Source of the DNA: CAZKXU01 sp964556665
GTDB taxonomy: Bacteria; Bdellovibrionota_C; UBA2361; CAZKXU01
DNA length: 64,000 nucleotides
Assembly (NCBI GenBank): GCA_964556665.1
Contig: CAZKXU010000002.1
Coordinates: 1-64,000, forward strand
Direction of reading: 5' to 3'
Shown here in pieces: positions 42,601-49,951 of this stretch. The stretch's first letter is position 1, and each line of letters opens with the position of its first letter. Under the pieces are notes generated by a model. The model ran no database searches. It was not told the origin of the DNA and worked only from the letters and a program-made list of their open reading frames with translations. Made by a program: the position numbers and the translations under genes.

Positions 42601-42674
42601 AAGGCCGAACCTGGTATTTGCGTAAACAGCATTAGAGCAAGAGAGAATTTAGAAAATAGTTTTTTGTTTAACAT
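39648..42674 (-). CDS. Large secreted multidomain protein, unknown
   Basis: This is a 1008-residue protein with a signal peptide (LFSKFSLALMLFTQIPGSALA). The first 450 residues hold two similar beta-sandwich-like modules, one ending NFDWIQLTPASNSC and the other FCINWVALGPTA. A middle region with several Asp-rich strands follows. An Ig-like segment near 790-880 (AGHALDNVRLANVRALIDST to AAGSHTLTVIATDTAGRTTT) matches bacterial Ig/Big folds. A basic C-terminal domain ends in RQIDTKIR. No enzyme motif is visible. Binding of sugars or surfaces is possible but not shown. Confidence 0.75.
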   Translation of the reverse strand: MLNKKLFSKFSLALMLFTQIPGSALALTLSEPTAGGTTVNACDDYFTSKWAHRIDMNNNTANDPDGHEDTLYNFLNLGSESQDLNRFSCSNGICSTTTTGLVPFFRLTTPTTVGELIDGRITRFGALSTIDPATYKLLTFRMYSSEASYYSVRWDTDGNPGSGYTTLLNTYPGYHTYQIDLSSATIGASDNIWSTGSKNGLGIYPARNSSLGTTVNFDWIQLTPASNSCSTFNVEYTGTNGVPVSLFIDDNTDPTDGYQVRSDFAVANGSATDVTFNTSWLYSGTYNVVGFESSDFATHYLDPWDMDDSGDVNTDTYVQIDNPSFSGGQLCGSTTGSDPSFRLKQPGNDSAIDSSTFRYLTLSVSGLTGDFVQVVFFDETLAALGIRTQAVAADGVVTFDMADSSGGGNAGAWTGSIGAIRIDPGTSSGKNFCINWVALGPTAINAQPTVPAMTAAAGTVTVSDRLIAPIFMPDKFGGRDYFTVNGNPRNFDSTNDVALAQSAQNVLLHPGGAYTDNAGDVYTDDFISLDNLQSGSLADGDPHFFVLLRELTNPIDASLYRLACVTMTLPETAQGTDHTVLRFGWENPAVLSGGTGRTSDDIVLRTTAQGTYCTDLKVAAIEEGGVSLTGDYWADPAQSNQVISFRVDPHERDLATAAIVSDIRLAARHEADQQYAIVVKGDRTASVGVYKNTTQSTSGGTLIGTLSANRTSDVLLWDTSAEVDGAVYYIYTTISGNSYVSPHPVVINHSFSDSTDPILSLDAPPADNSGRYETLDLAGHALDNVRLANVRALIDSTLVESFLPNEFRLDVRNTYSTLPFSSTAGFQKAIDLTSFAAGSHTLTVIATDTAGRTTTITRTFTKANSTLTSPVTYTTPNEPTQTIETDNSEAETDAPVLGVKLKATKGLLTFTASAVDTCMNLSLYANSTRAKLQANNGNTLLYSWTSPDATEVVTAPKLSRLPVGKIFFKLTCDSTDSSIKYTSLAKVISTKTSSSVSKSIRQIDTKIR

Positions 42675-42987
42675 GCGAGTATATAAATAGACTTAGATTA
42701 TGACCTATATGCTTATCGGCCGTTTTGCTCGCCCTAGTTAGTAGTCATAGCAATTTTTATGACATTAAATTATATTGATATCATTTATATGGGTACTGAA
42801 CCCGCAGGTTAAGCTAATATTTTCAGTATCTTATAGAACTAGGGTTGTAAAACATAGCCTCTCCTTCTGTTTTTCTTTATCTTTGGCCAATAAACTATGC
42901 AAAAGGACTCCCCCATTGATCTGCTTCCTGAGCTTGACCTGCTATAGCCCTGTGCGTTTCCTGTCAACCTTCACCATACTGTTTATG

Positions 42988-43174
42988 CTAGTGCTCCTCC
43001 AAATAAGTTTTTTTCACGTCTAGCATCACATCGTTGCCCCACCTTGTCACGCTTCTCAGTCGGAAAATCCTCGCAATACTCCAGTATTGCTGCGGATTTC
43101 CTCCTTCCGAGGCGTGCCAATCTGGGGCAACGCTGCGCGCTATACGTGAAAAAACTTATTTGGCGAAGCACTAG
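42988..43174. repeat. Full ~186-bp CTAG-ended palindromic element
   Basis: This copy is almost the same as 14634-14819 in the same orientation, one T longer in the TTTTTT run. It begins CTAGTGCTCCTCCAAATAAG and ends GCGAAGCACTAG. It lies in an 830-base gap between two secreted-protein genes. Confidence 0.92.
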
Positions 43175-43507
43175 TTTTAACCCGTCACGATAATTTGGTT
43201 GATGAATATATTGACCGGGACTAAGATTTTATGTTCAAGAGTTTCGGCAAAGACAATAGCGCGCCCGCCTACGCTTAAACGGGGTACACACTAAATCATA
43301 CGAAATAACATTATGAAATCTAAGTAAACTTACTATTCTCTAACACCTCAAGCCTTACCCATTATTTTACTATATTATTGAATATACAGAGATTAAGTAG
43401 TTTCGTTCTTAAACTAGCTCTAGTCTATCTAGCACAAATAAAAACATGTCGATTATTAGTAGCGTACATAGTTACAAAGATTTTTGAAATAATTTAAGGG
43501 GATTAAT
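43175..43507. other. Gene-free AT-rich leader
   Basis: I see no gene here. The stretch is AT-rich with no repeat that I recognise. It ends in TTTAAGGGGATTAAT, the ribosome site of the esterase gene, and probably holds that gene's promoter, which I could not place with confidence. Confidence 0.5.
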
Positions 43508-45181
43508 ATGAATTATAAGAATACAATTTTAGGCATTGCCTTATGCTTGCTGATACCTGGCAGTAGCTTTGCGGTTGGTAGCTGTCCAGACAATGTCAAG
43601 AATGGACAGGAAACAGATATGGATTGCGGTGGAAATCCAGCATATTGCTCAACACGGTGTAACGCAAATAAAATATGTCTTGTAAATACCGATTGCGCAA
43701 GTGGACTCGTATGCCTTAACAGTGCAGGAACATCTGGTGGAACTACCAAAAAATGTCAACTTGCACCTACACCAACTCCTACTCCTATTGCAGAATTTGC
43801 CGGTCAACCAGTAGGAATCAATATCTTAACAAATGAGCAATTTGGAGCAGGTGGGATTGAGGCATACTCATTCCAAGATGTGAAGTATGGTAGCGGTATT
43901 GACAACGACGACACCGCCTGCGGAGCAGGTTCAATCCAGGACATGGATATTTACTTACCTGTAAATTACTTAACACGCACTACCCCAAGCCCTGTATTAG
44001 TCTTCTTCCACGCTGGAGGACTATATCAAGGAAGCAAAGATCTTTATTCACTTTCAAGTGGAAAGCTTGCTGGTTGGGAAATGACTGCGGCTTTAATGTT
44101 TGGTTGTGATGGCAACGCCAAGGATGCAACTAATGCCGTATGTAAAAGTCCAAATGGTACAGCTTTTAGTGGGCTACTTGAAAAAGGTTATGTGGTAGTA
44201 TCTGTAAACTACAGGTTAGCAAAATGTGATCAAAACCAATTTACTTACTCAAGTAGCAATCTTAATTCTCCTGGCGTAGTTGATTCAAAGCTTGCAATTG
44301 AGGCATTAATCAACAATGCAGGTGCAGCACCAGCTAATGGGGTATACAAAGGTCTATTTATTGACACATCAAGAATCCATGTAATGGGATCCTCTTCTGG
44401 TGGTGTACTATCAACTCGACTCTTATTTGATCCTGATTATGATATTAATTGTGCGGTAGGACACTATGCAGGACTTACTATGGATCCTCGTGAGATGCTT
44501 GAAACTAAACATATTGATATTATGAGTAGAAACAGCTCCGATCCAACTAAATGTACAGATAAAACTGGTGCCAGAGTAGCATGTGAGAGATCTGATAATG
44601 ACAATGCTCACTATTTTGGTGGAACACTTGATTATATACATTTAGATACTAATAATCCTGCGTGGGTTGGGCACTGGGATGACAATACAGGCACGTATAC
44701 TCCAGTATTTACTCAAGCTGAAGATGATTCATATGCGCGTGCGTCTTTGCATAAGCTATTTAACGCATCTGTTAGTCCATTAGTTGCAACTGTTAATGAC
44801 AATCTGTTCTTAGCATACCCACACTCCATTGGAGACCTTTGCGCTATTGATCATAGGCCTGAAGAATCTGTTATGGTAGCTGGTGGCTATTATGATTCAA
44901 CAAATAACATCTCTATAAATGGAGATTTATATTGTGACAACCCAACTACTAGCGCTCATTGCGCCTTTAACTCACCTAATAATATACATAAATTATTAGG
45001 AAGTAGAGTTCAATGGAGAATTGGTACAGATAACTTAACTACGGGGAACTGCCTCCCTGGACAAGGCTGTGGTGCTGCTTTACCAATATGCACAAACCCA
45101 ATTGAGTCTAAAGGTGGATATGATAAAAACTTTGCAAGACATGCAATTGAATTCTTAGAGTTCACTACTGCATGCCAATAG
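43508..45181 (+). CDS. Secreted esterase-like alpha/beta hydrolase with Cys-rich head
   Basis: This is a 557-residue protein with a signal peptide (ILGIALCLLIPGSSFA). A Cys-rich unit follows with CPDNVKNGQETDMDCGG and C-x-DCASGLVC, a motif often seen in myxobacterial-type surface proteins. After a PTPTPTP linker comes a carboxylesterase-type domain. It has the oxyanion HAGG in VLVFFHAGGLYQGS, VVVSVNYRLA, and the nucleophile elbow MGSSSGG (GxSxG) in IHVMGSSSGGVLSTR. A later Asp and HAIEFLEF supply triad candidates. The substrate is unknown. A terminator follows at 45208. Confidence 0.85.
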   Translation: MNYKNTILGIALCLLIPGSSFAVGSCPDNVKNGQETDMDCGGNPAYCSTRCNANKICLVNTDCASGLVCLNSAGTSGGTTKKCQLAPTPTPTPIAEFAGQPVGINILTNEQFGAGGIEAYSFQDVKYGSGIDNDDTACGAGSIQDMDIYLPVNYLTRTTPSPVLVFFHAGGLYQGSKDLYSLSSGKLAGWEMTAALMFGCDGNAKDATNAVCKSPNGTAFSGLLEKGYVVVSVNYRLAKCDQNQFTYSSSNLNSPGVVDSKLAIEALINNAGAAPANGVYKGLFIDTSRIHVMGSSSGGVLSTRLLFDPDYDINCAVGHYAGLTMDPREMLETKHIDIMSRNSSDPTKCTDKTGARVACERSDNDNAHYFGGTLDYIHLDTNNPAWVGHWDDNTGTYTPVFTQAEDDSYARASLHKLFNASVSPLVATVNDNLFLAYPHSIGDLCAIDHRPEESVMVAGGYYDSTNNISINGDLYCDNPTTSAHCAFNSPNNIHKLLGSRVQWRIGTDNLTTGNCLPGQGCGAALPICTNPIESKGGYDKNFARHAIEFLEFTTACQ

Positions 45182-45207
45182 GCTAATAGTATTGTTTTAT
45201 TGCATTT

Positions 45208-45241
45208 GGCCAAGATATGATTTCATATCTTGGCCTTTTTT
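45208..45241 (+). terminator. Rho-independent terminator
   Basis: GGCCAAGATATGA, two bases, then TCATATCTTGGCC and six Ts. It is a strong 13-bp stem with a T-run 27 bases after the esterase stop. Confidence 0.9.
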
Positions 45242-45345
45242 ATTGATCAGGTTCTCGACTAAAATTAACATTTTGATTACTATATATGGCACAATTGTTG
45301 CTCTTATTGAGACAGTTACCTTGACAAGTTATAGGAGTTTTGCTC

Positions 45346-46797
45346 ATGGGTTATATAATAATTATTCTTGCTTTTATTTTTTCTATTAATCTCTCATATG
45401 CTGATGGGATAGACACCTACTATGACCTAAATTCAAATGTTATTCGTGATCCTGAGTCACCAGCACGCATTGCGGCTGCCCCATATATTGAATCGCCTGC
45501 TACAATACAAAATGCAATAATTAAAGATAAAGTATATAACTTTAGTAGAGGACGGTATGAGTTCCGCTTGCTATTTTCTGACGCTGTAAATGATGTAGTG
45601 AATACTACATATTTTGCAGACCTTGATTTAGGTAGTTATTATGAGCTAGAGGTAAGTCCGCTAGGGAAAAATGGTGTATGGATTAGCCCTGATAGTCAGT
45701 ATATTCGTTTTACTAAGGACTCTGGTGCAACATGGATCAATCTTACTTTACCAACCTCAACAACACATAAAACCTTACTTGAATTTCATTCCTATGGCAG
45801 TGTTGAAATAGCAACTTTTGATAAAAATGGTAACTTAGTAATTTTTTACCATACACTAAATGATCCATTTAGCCCAACTACAGTTGAAGCTAACAGAGCA
45901 ATTTATGATACGAATGCGATTCTACTTTCACATACAGTGTTAGCAAAGCAGAACTATCGTACTGATTTAAATTTTATTAACAATGTAATTTCATCTTATG
46001 ATAGAACCTTTGCGATTTTAAGACCTGCACACTCATGGAAAGCCAGCGATGGGACACTACATGACACCATCCCTGAAGTATTAGTCTATGATGAAAATAA
46101 TAATCTTGTTGAAAGTACTCATATTGGAACATTACCAAGTGAGCCTAACGCTGATGATTACAACAAGTTAATGCGCAATACGTTTAGTAATATTCTTACT
46201 ACTGATGGCCATGCACTTTACACTCTGACTAATAGCATCAAACACACCGACAGCTTTGGACCAGTTGAAGATAATGATATTCGTAGATTTGCTTATGACC
46301 CTGTTGATGGATTCTTTCCAGATCATGGGTCACCTCAGTTGCATGACCCGCTGACTGATTTAAAACAGCTTAGCTCATTTAAAACGCATACATTCATGAG
46401 TCGCACTTTAACTGATGATTGGACTGGCAGTATTAATTTCATGGCAGCAAAATGGGATGCAACTACCCCTGATTTAAGTGTTGATATAGTTTTTACTACA
46501 GCTGATGATATAGAGCTTCTTGCACAAAATGGTAAGCCACTTGAATTTCAGGTGGCACGTGTTGTAGACCCTGGGAGCACAGGCCAAACCCACACAGTCG
46601 ATCTCTCACGCAATGATATTGATTGCGATCCACTACGTTTTAGGAAAAATCCTGTCTATTGTTCAATACTAAGTGGCACAGGAAATGCTTCGTTCTTAGG
46701 GATTGAGGGAAGCGTGCTCAGCACCTTTAACCAATTCCTATATGCGTCAAGAAATGATTATTCTATAACTCTTTATACAATTGATCTTTCATCATAA
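45346..46797 (+). CDS. Secreted protein of unknown function
   Basis: This is a 483-residue protein. The ATG at 45346 follows TAGGAGTTTTGCTC and leads into a signal peptide (MGYIIIILAFIFSINLSYA). The body is beta-rich with many Asp/Asn and aromatic residues (RFTKDSGATWINLTLP, and NLVIFYHTLNDPF). The SPDSQYIRFTKDSGATW segment resembles a BNR/Asp-box repeat, hinting at a beta-propeller. Two Cys occur late (DCDPLRFRKNPVYC). It is an orphan behind a terminator, so it has its own promoter. The base use is more AT-rich than in its neighbours. Confidence 0.7.
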   Translation: MGYIIIILAFIFSINLSYADGIDTYYDLNSNVIRDPESPARIAAAPYIESPATIQNAIIKDKVYNFSRGRYEFRLLFSDAVNDVVNTTYFADLDLGSYYELEVSPLGKNGVWISPDSQYIRFTKDSGATWINLTLPTSTTHKTLLEFHSYGSVEIATFDKNGNLVIFYHTLNDPFSPTTVEANRAIYDTNAILLSHTVLAKQNYRTDLNFINNVISSYDRTFAILRPAHSWKASDGTLHDTIPEVLVYDENNNLVESTHIGTLPSEPNADDYNKLMRNTFSNILTTDGHALYTLTNSIKHTDSFGPVEDNDIRRFAYDPVDGFFPDHGSPQLHDPLTDLKQLSSFKTHTFMSRTLTDDWTGSINFMAAKWDATTPDLSVDIVFTTADDIELLAQNGKPLEFQVARVVDPGSTGQTHTVDLSRNDIDCDPLRFRKNPVYCSILSGTGNASFLGIEGSVLSTFNQFLYASRNDYSITLYTIDLSS

Positions 46798-46809
46798 TAA
46801 TATTGCTAA

Positions 46810-46836
46810 CATTGAGCTGCTTCCCAAAAAGTGGAC
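46810..46836. mobile_element. Possible solo insertion-sequence end
   Basis: TGAGCTGCTTCCCAAAAAGT and GGACACC resemble the terminal repeat of IS3-family elements (CCCAAAAAGT-TGGACA type). No transposase and no matching second end are seen nearby. This is a weak trace only. Confidence 0.3.
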
Positions 46837-46864
46837 ACCTAACTAAGAAACTTTAACCTAACAG

Positions 46865-47050
46865 CTAGTGCTTCGCCAAATAAGTTTTTTCACGTATAGC
46901 GCGCAGCGTTGCCCCAGATTGGCACGCCTCGGAAGGAGGAAATCCGCAGCAATACTGGAGTATTGCGAGGATTTTCCGACTGAGAAGCGTGACAAGGTGG
47001 GGCAACGATGTGATGCTAGACGTGAAAAAACTTATTTGGAGGAGGTCTAG
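46865..47050. repeat. Full ~186-bp CTAG-ended element, inverted orientation
   Basis: It is the reverse complement of the copies at 14634 and 42988, running from CTAGTGCTTCGCCAAATAAG to CTTATTTGGAGGAGGTCTAG. The last arm ends GGTCTAG where the other copies have GCACTAG. Confidence 0.92.
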
Positions 47051-47165
47051 GATCCCCGGGTTTGAAATTACTGCGAATTCCCACCCCAACCCCAACTAAT
47101 TATGCACTATCTTAGTGGCATTGGTCGCTGAGAGAATATTTTGGATTGGCTGAGTGGGCTTCATT

Positions 47166-47520
47166 CAAAACGTAGCTCTTCGATTCAAGTTCGCTGAAAG
47201 CAGCAGAGAGTTCGGAGAGCTTCGCGATCCATAACTCTAGCTCAGCGACCGAATTAATACTCTCCCCCAGTAGCTCGTCATATATCTTTTTTAAGACCTT
47301 AACATCTCGTAATTCCTGATCTTTTTTTAAGATAGCATCGTTTTTTATACCGAGGCACTGCCTCAAGATAGGATTCTATTGAATTTTTTGACATATAAAG
47401 TTGATTCTAATGAGTTGTACAGAAAGAGTCACTGATATTAATCACATTTCTGCATAACTCGATATGCCAAACATCCACTCTGCCAACCAAGATCTTGACT
47501 CATATATCCAATTAATATTA
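47166..47520 (-). pseudogene. Duplicated 5' fragment of the M3 peptidase gene plus its upstream region
   Basis: Bases 47166-47366 repeat the first 66 codons of the peptidase at 28415-30145 (MRQCLGIKNDAILKKDQEL onward). The frame then runs into unrelated sequence and stops at 47112. Bases 47367-47520 repeat the region upstream of that gene. The match ends at TTAATATTA, right before the feoA leader. It is a non-functional gene fragment. Confidence 0.92.
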
Positions 47521-47531
47521 GGGTACCTTAG

Positions 47532-47762
47532 ATGTTAAAACTTAGTGAAATGAAGGTGGGCAGTCACTGCAAGGTAGAGACAGTGGAATGCGAGAATTGC
47601 CAGCTACGTCAGAGACTTCTGGCGATGGGTATTGTTGCCGGTACAGATATTGAAGTTGTACAGATCGCCCCCTTGGGTGATCCGATCAAGATTAAGGCTT
47701 TAGGATACGAGCTCTCGCTGCGTATCTCTGAGGCAGATAGTATTTTAGTATCTACTGTTTAG
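47532..47762 (+). CDS. feoA: Ferrous iron transport protein A
   Basis: FeoA is a small SH3-like cytoplasmic protein that supports FeoB. The 76-residue chain shows MKVGSHCKVETVECENCQLRQRLLAMGIVAGTDIEVVQIAPLGDPIKIKALGYELSLRISEA, matching the family along its whole length. It is immediately followed by feoB, whose first possible codon lies eleven bases after the feoA stop. The leader is the duplicated peptidase-upstream segment. A Fur or FNR site is expected but not clear. Confidence 0.93.
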   Translation: MLKLSEMKVGSHCKVETVECENCQLRQRLLAMGIVAGTDIEVVQIAPLGDPIKIKALGYELSLRISEADSILVSTV

Positions 47763-47772
47763 TCGAGGTATT

Positions 47773-49833
47773 CTGGAACAGGTTATATCAGCAGATCTCT
47801 CCTCAAAAAAGATTCAGGTTGCCCTAGCAGGAAATCCGAACTGCGGTAAAACCACGCTCTTTAATGCACTAACCGGATTACATTACAAAGTTGCCAACTA
47901 TCCTGGTGTCACTGTTGAAAAAAAAATAGGCGCCCTGTCCTTACCAGGCTACCCAAACATGACACTGATCGATCTCCCGGGCATATATAATCTTTCCGGA
48001 AGCTCGATTGATGAAGCCATAGCTTCTAAAGCATTGCGAGGTGTTTTAGACAATGAGCCAGCTCCTGACCTTATTATTGCAGTTGTCGACGCTACTAATC
48101 TTGAAAGAAATTTATATCTGGTTACTCAGCTTATCGATCTTGGTATTCCTATGTTACTAGTGCTTAGTATGAGTGATATAGCACTAAAGCGCGGCATTGA
48201 AATAAGAAAAGAGCTACTTAGCAGAGAACTCGATCTTCCTGTTCTCTCAGTTGTTGCAGTACAGGGAGAGGGCTTAGAGGAATTAACTCATGCAATATCA
48301 AAAGCACTGATTGAGCTACGCTGCTCCTCAAAAAATCTTGCTTGGCTAGATAAAGAATCTGCTTACTATGCAGCAACTAAGGAACTCGGAGAGCTTGCAC
48401 ATGCTAAACATAATCCGGTCTTGCTTGGTTCAGCTATACTGTCCGAAGCGTTTGATGCTCCATCTCCTAAAGCCTCACTGAGAGCAGATGAACTTAGAAA
48501 AGAGCTAAAGACTGCCGGCGTTGCATATCATTCACTCGAGGCTACTAACAGATATAAATTAATTCACAACATTATCACAAAAACAGTTAATTTTAAGGAC
48601 AATCCACATAACCTTCTGCAGCGCAGGATAGACTGGGTAATAACTGATAAATTTTTTGGTAGCCTGATCTTCATCCTTATAATGGCATCAATTTTTAATG
48701 CTATCTTTGTATGGGCCAGTGTGCCGATGGATTTTATCGACGCACAATTTACACAGCTTAGTAACTTTCTAAGAATGTTGCTGCCGGAGGGAGAGGTAAA
48801 AAGCCTAATCGTTGACGGCATAGTACCAGGTGTGGGCAGCGTATTAATCTTTATCCCGCAGATTGCACTTCTTTTCTTTTTTATAGGACTACTAGAGGAT
48901 AGCGGATATCTCTCGCGTGCAGCATTTCTAATGGATAAAATAATGCGGCGCTTCGGATTACAGGGTCGATCTTTTATACCTCTTCTTAGCTCCTTTGCCT
49001 GCGCTATTCCCGGTATTATGTCGACACGTACCATCCCTTCTTTCGCCGACAGGATGATCACGATCATGGTAGCTCCACTGATGAGCTGTAGTGCTAGACT
49101 GCCTGTTTATACACTGTTAATTGCGGCATTTATTCCTCGGACCGTTTATTTTGGCTTCGTATCGCTGCAAGGACTTACATTATTGGGGATGTATTTATTG
49201 GGCATTATTGGAGCTGCGTTGGTGGCGTTAGGGCTACGGTTAACGTTACTACGAGGAGAGCCTACTCTCTTTGTAATGGAGATGCCTCATTTCAAATTCC
49301 CAAGTATTAAGCAGATTATTCGTGAAGTAGTAGATCGTATTATTATTTTCGTTAAAAATGCAGGCACTATCATCCTTGCCTGCTCCATCCTGCTATGGTT
49401 CTTAGCAAGTTATCCGAGAGGAGAGATCAAGCAAAGTTTTGCTGGCCAAATAGGGGTCTTGATGGAGCCTCTTATAAAGCCATTAGGGTATGATTGGGAG
49501 ATAGGAATTGGACTACTAGCCTCATTTGCAGCACGCGAGGTCTTCGTAAGTACACTTGCCACAGTTTATAATCTAGAAAGTAGTGATGACAGCACCTCTT
49601 CATTAATAGCTCTGCTTAAACAGAAACACGCCGCTGGCAACTTTTCCATGCCTACTGCCTTATCTCTTATGGTCTTCTTTGTTTTTGCCTGTCAGTGTAT
49701 GTCAACACTCGCTGTTTGCAGAAGAGAAACAGGCTCCTGGAGTTGGACTGCGTTTATGTTTATTTATATGACATTATTTGCCTATATTGCTGCATTTATA
49801 ACTTATCAACTCAGTACAAACTTGCTTATATGA
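47773..49833 (+). CDS. feoB: Ferrous iron transporter B, probably non-AUG start
   Basis: FeoB is the membrane Fe(II) transporter with an N-terminal GTPase domain. The first ATG (47959) lies after the P-loop and cannot be the start. In frame upstream are VALAGNPNCGKTTLF (G1) and YPGVTVEK (G2), then IDLPG (G3). No ATG, GTG or TTG exists after the last stop at 47746. The best start is CTG at 47773, four bases after GAGG, giving 686 residues. G4 reads SMSD instead of NxxD. The membrane half has gate motifs and the FeoB core (GVGSVLIFIPQI, SSFACAIPGIMSTRTI). It overlaps the next gene by ATGA. Confidence 0.92.
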   Translation: MEQVISADLSSKKIQVALAGNPNCGKTTLFNALTGLHYKVANYPGVTVEKKIGALSLPGYPNMTLIDLPGIYNLSGSSIDEAIASKALRGVLDNEPAPDLIIAVVDATNLERNLYLVTQLIDLGIPMLLVLSMSDIALKRGIEIRKELLSRELDLPVLSVVAVQGEGLEELTHAISKALIELRCSSKNLAWLDKESAYYAATKELGELAHAKHNPVLLGSAILSEAFDAPSPKASLRADELRKELKTAGVAYHSLEATNRYKLIHNIITKTVNFKDNPHNLLQRRIDWVITDKFFGSLIFILIMASIFNAIFVWASVPMDFIDAQFTQLSNFLRMLLPEGEVKSLIVDGIVPGVGSVLIFIPQIALLFFFIGLLEDSGYLSRAAFLMDKIMRRFGLQGRSFIPLLSSFACAIPGIMSTRTIPSFADRMITIMVAPLMSCSARLPVYTLLIAAFIPRTVYFGFVSLQGLTLLGMYLLGIIGAALVALGLRLTLLRGEPTLFVMEMPHFKFPSIKQIIREVVDRIIIFVKNAGTIILACSILLWFLASYPRGEIKQSFAGQIGVLMEPLIKPLGYDWEIGIGLLASFAAREVFVSTLATVYNLESSDDSTSSLIALLKQKHAAGNFSMPTALSLMVFFVFACQCMSTLAVCRRETGSWSWTAFMFIYMTLFAYIAAFITYQLSTNLLI

Positions 49834-49946
49834 TACAGAGAATTATCGTAGTTATTCTTGTAATTCTGGCTATTAAGGTAGCAATTAACTGGATCAAAGC
49901 CAAAAAGCCAGGCTGTGGAGGAGGGAAATGTGGATGTGGAAAGTAA
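49830..49946 (+). CDS. Small FeoB-associated Cys-rich membrane protein
   Basis: The 38-residue protein has one TM helix (IIVVILVILAIKVAINWI), a short basic stretch, and the tail GCGGGKCGCGK with three cysteines. This is the usual look of the FeoB-associated Cys-rich proteins. The ATG overlaps the feoB stop in ATGA, which fixes the start and indicates coupled translation. It probably helps pass or sense iron at the membrane; that is inference. Confidence 0.85.
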   Translation: MIQRIIVVILVILAIKVAINWIKAKKPGCGGGKCGCGK

Positions 49947-49951
49947 GCCTC

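Noticed and set aside
14634..47050. ORFs of 60-76 codons inside the ~186-bp elements (FFTYSAQRCPRLARLGRRKS type).
   Set aside because: They arise because the element is repeated and GC-rich. They read in both directions, have no ribosome site and match no protein.
47041..47100. GGATCCCCGGG and GAATTC near the end of a repeat look like cloning-vector polylinker.
   Set aside because: Only about 11 bases agree with a polylinker, the other sites are absent or wrongly spaced, and the sequence joins normally to genomic repeats. Chance is more likely than contamination.
47367..47531. TTGATTCTAATGAG and TGATATTAATCA upstream of feoA as FNR or Fur sites.
   Set aside because: Both match the consensus only partly, and the same bases occur upstream of the M3 peptidase, so they are not specific to iron genes.
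49695..49829. A longer 83-codon version of the small Feo protein.
   Set aside because: The extra codons overlap feoB in another frame. The ATGA overlap at 49830 gives the natural start.
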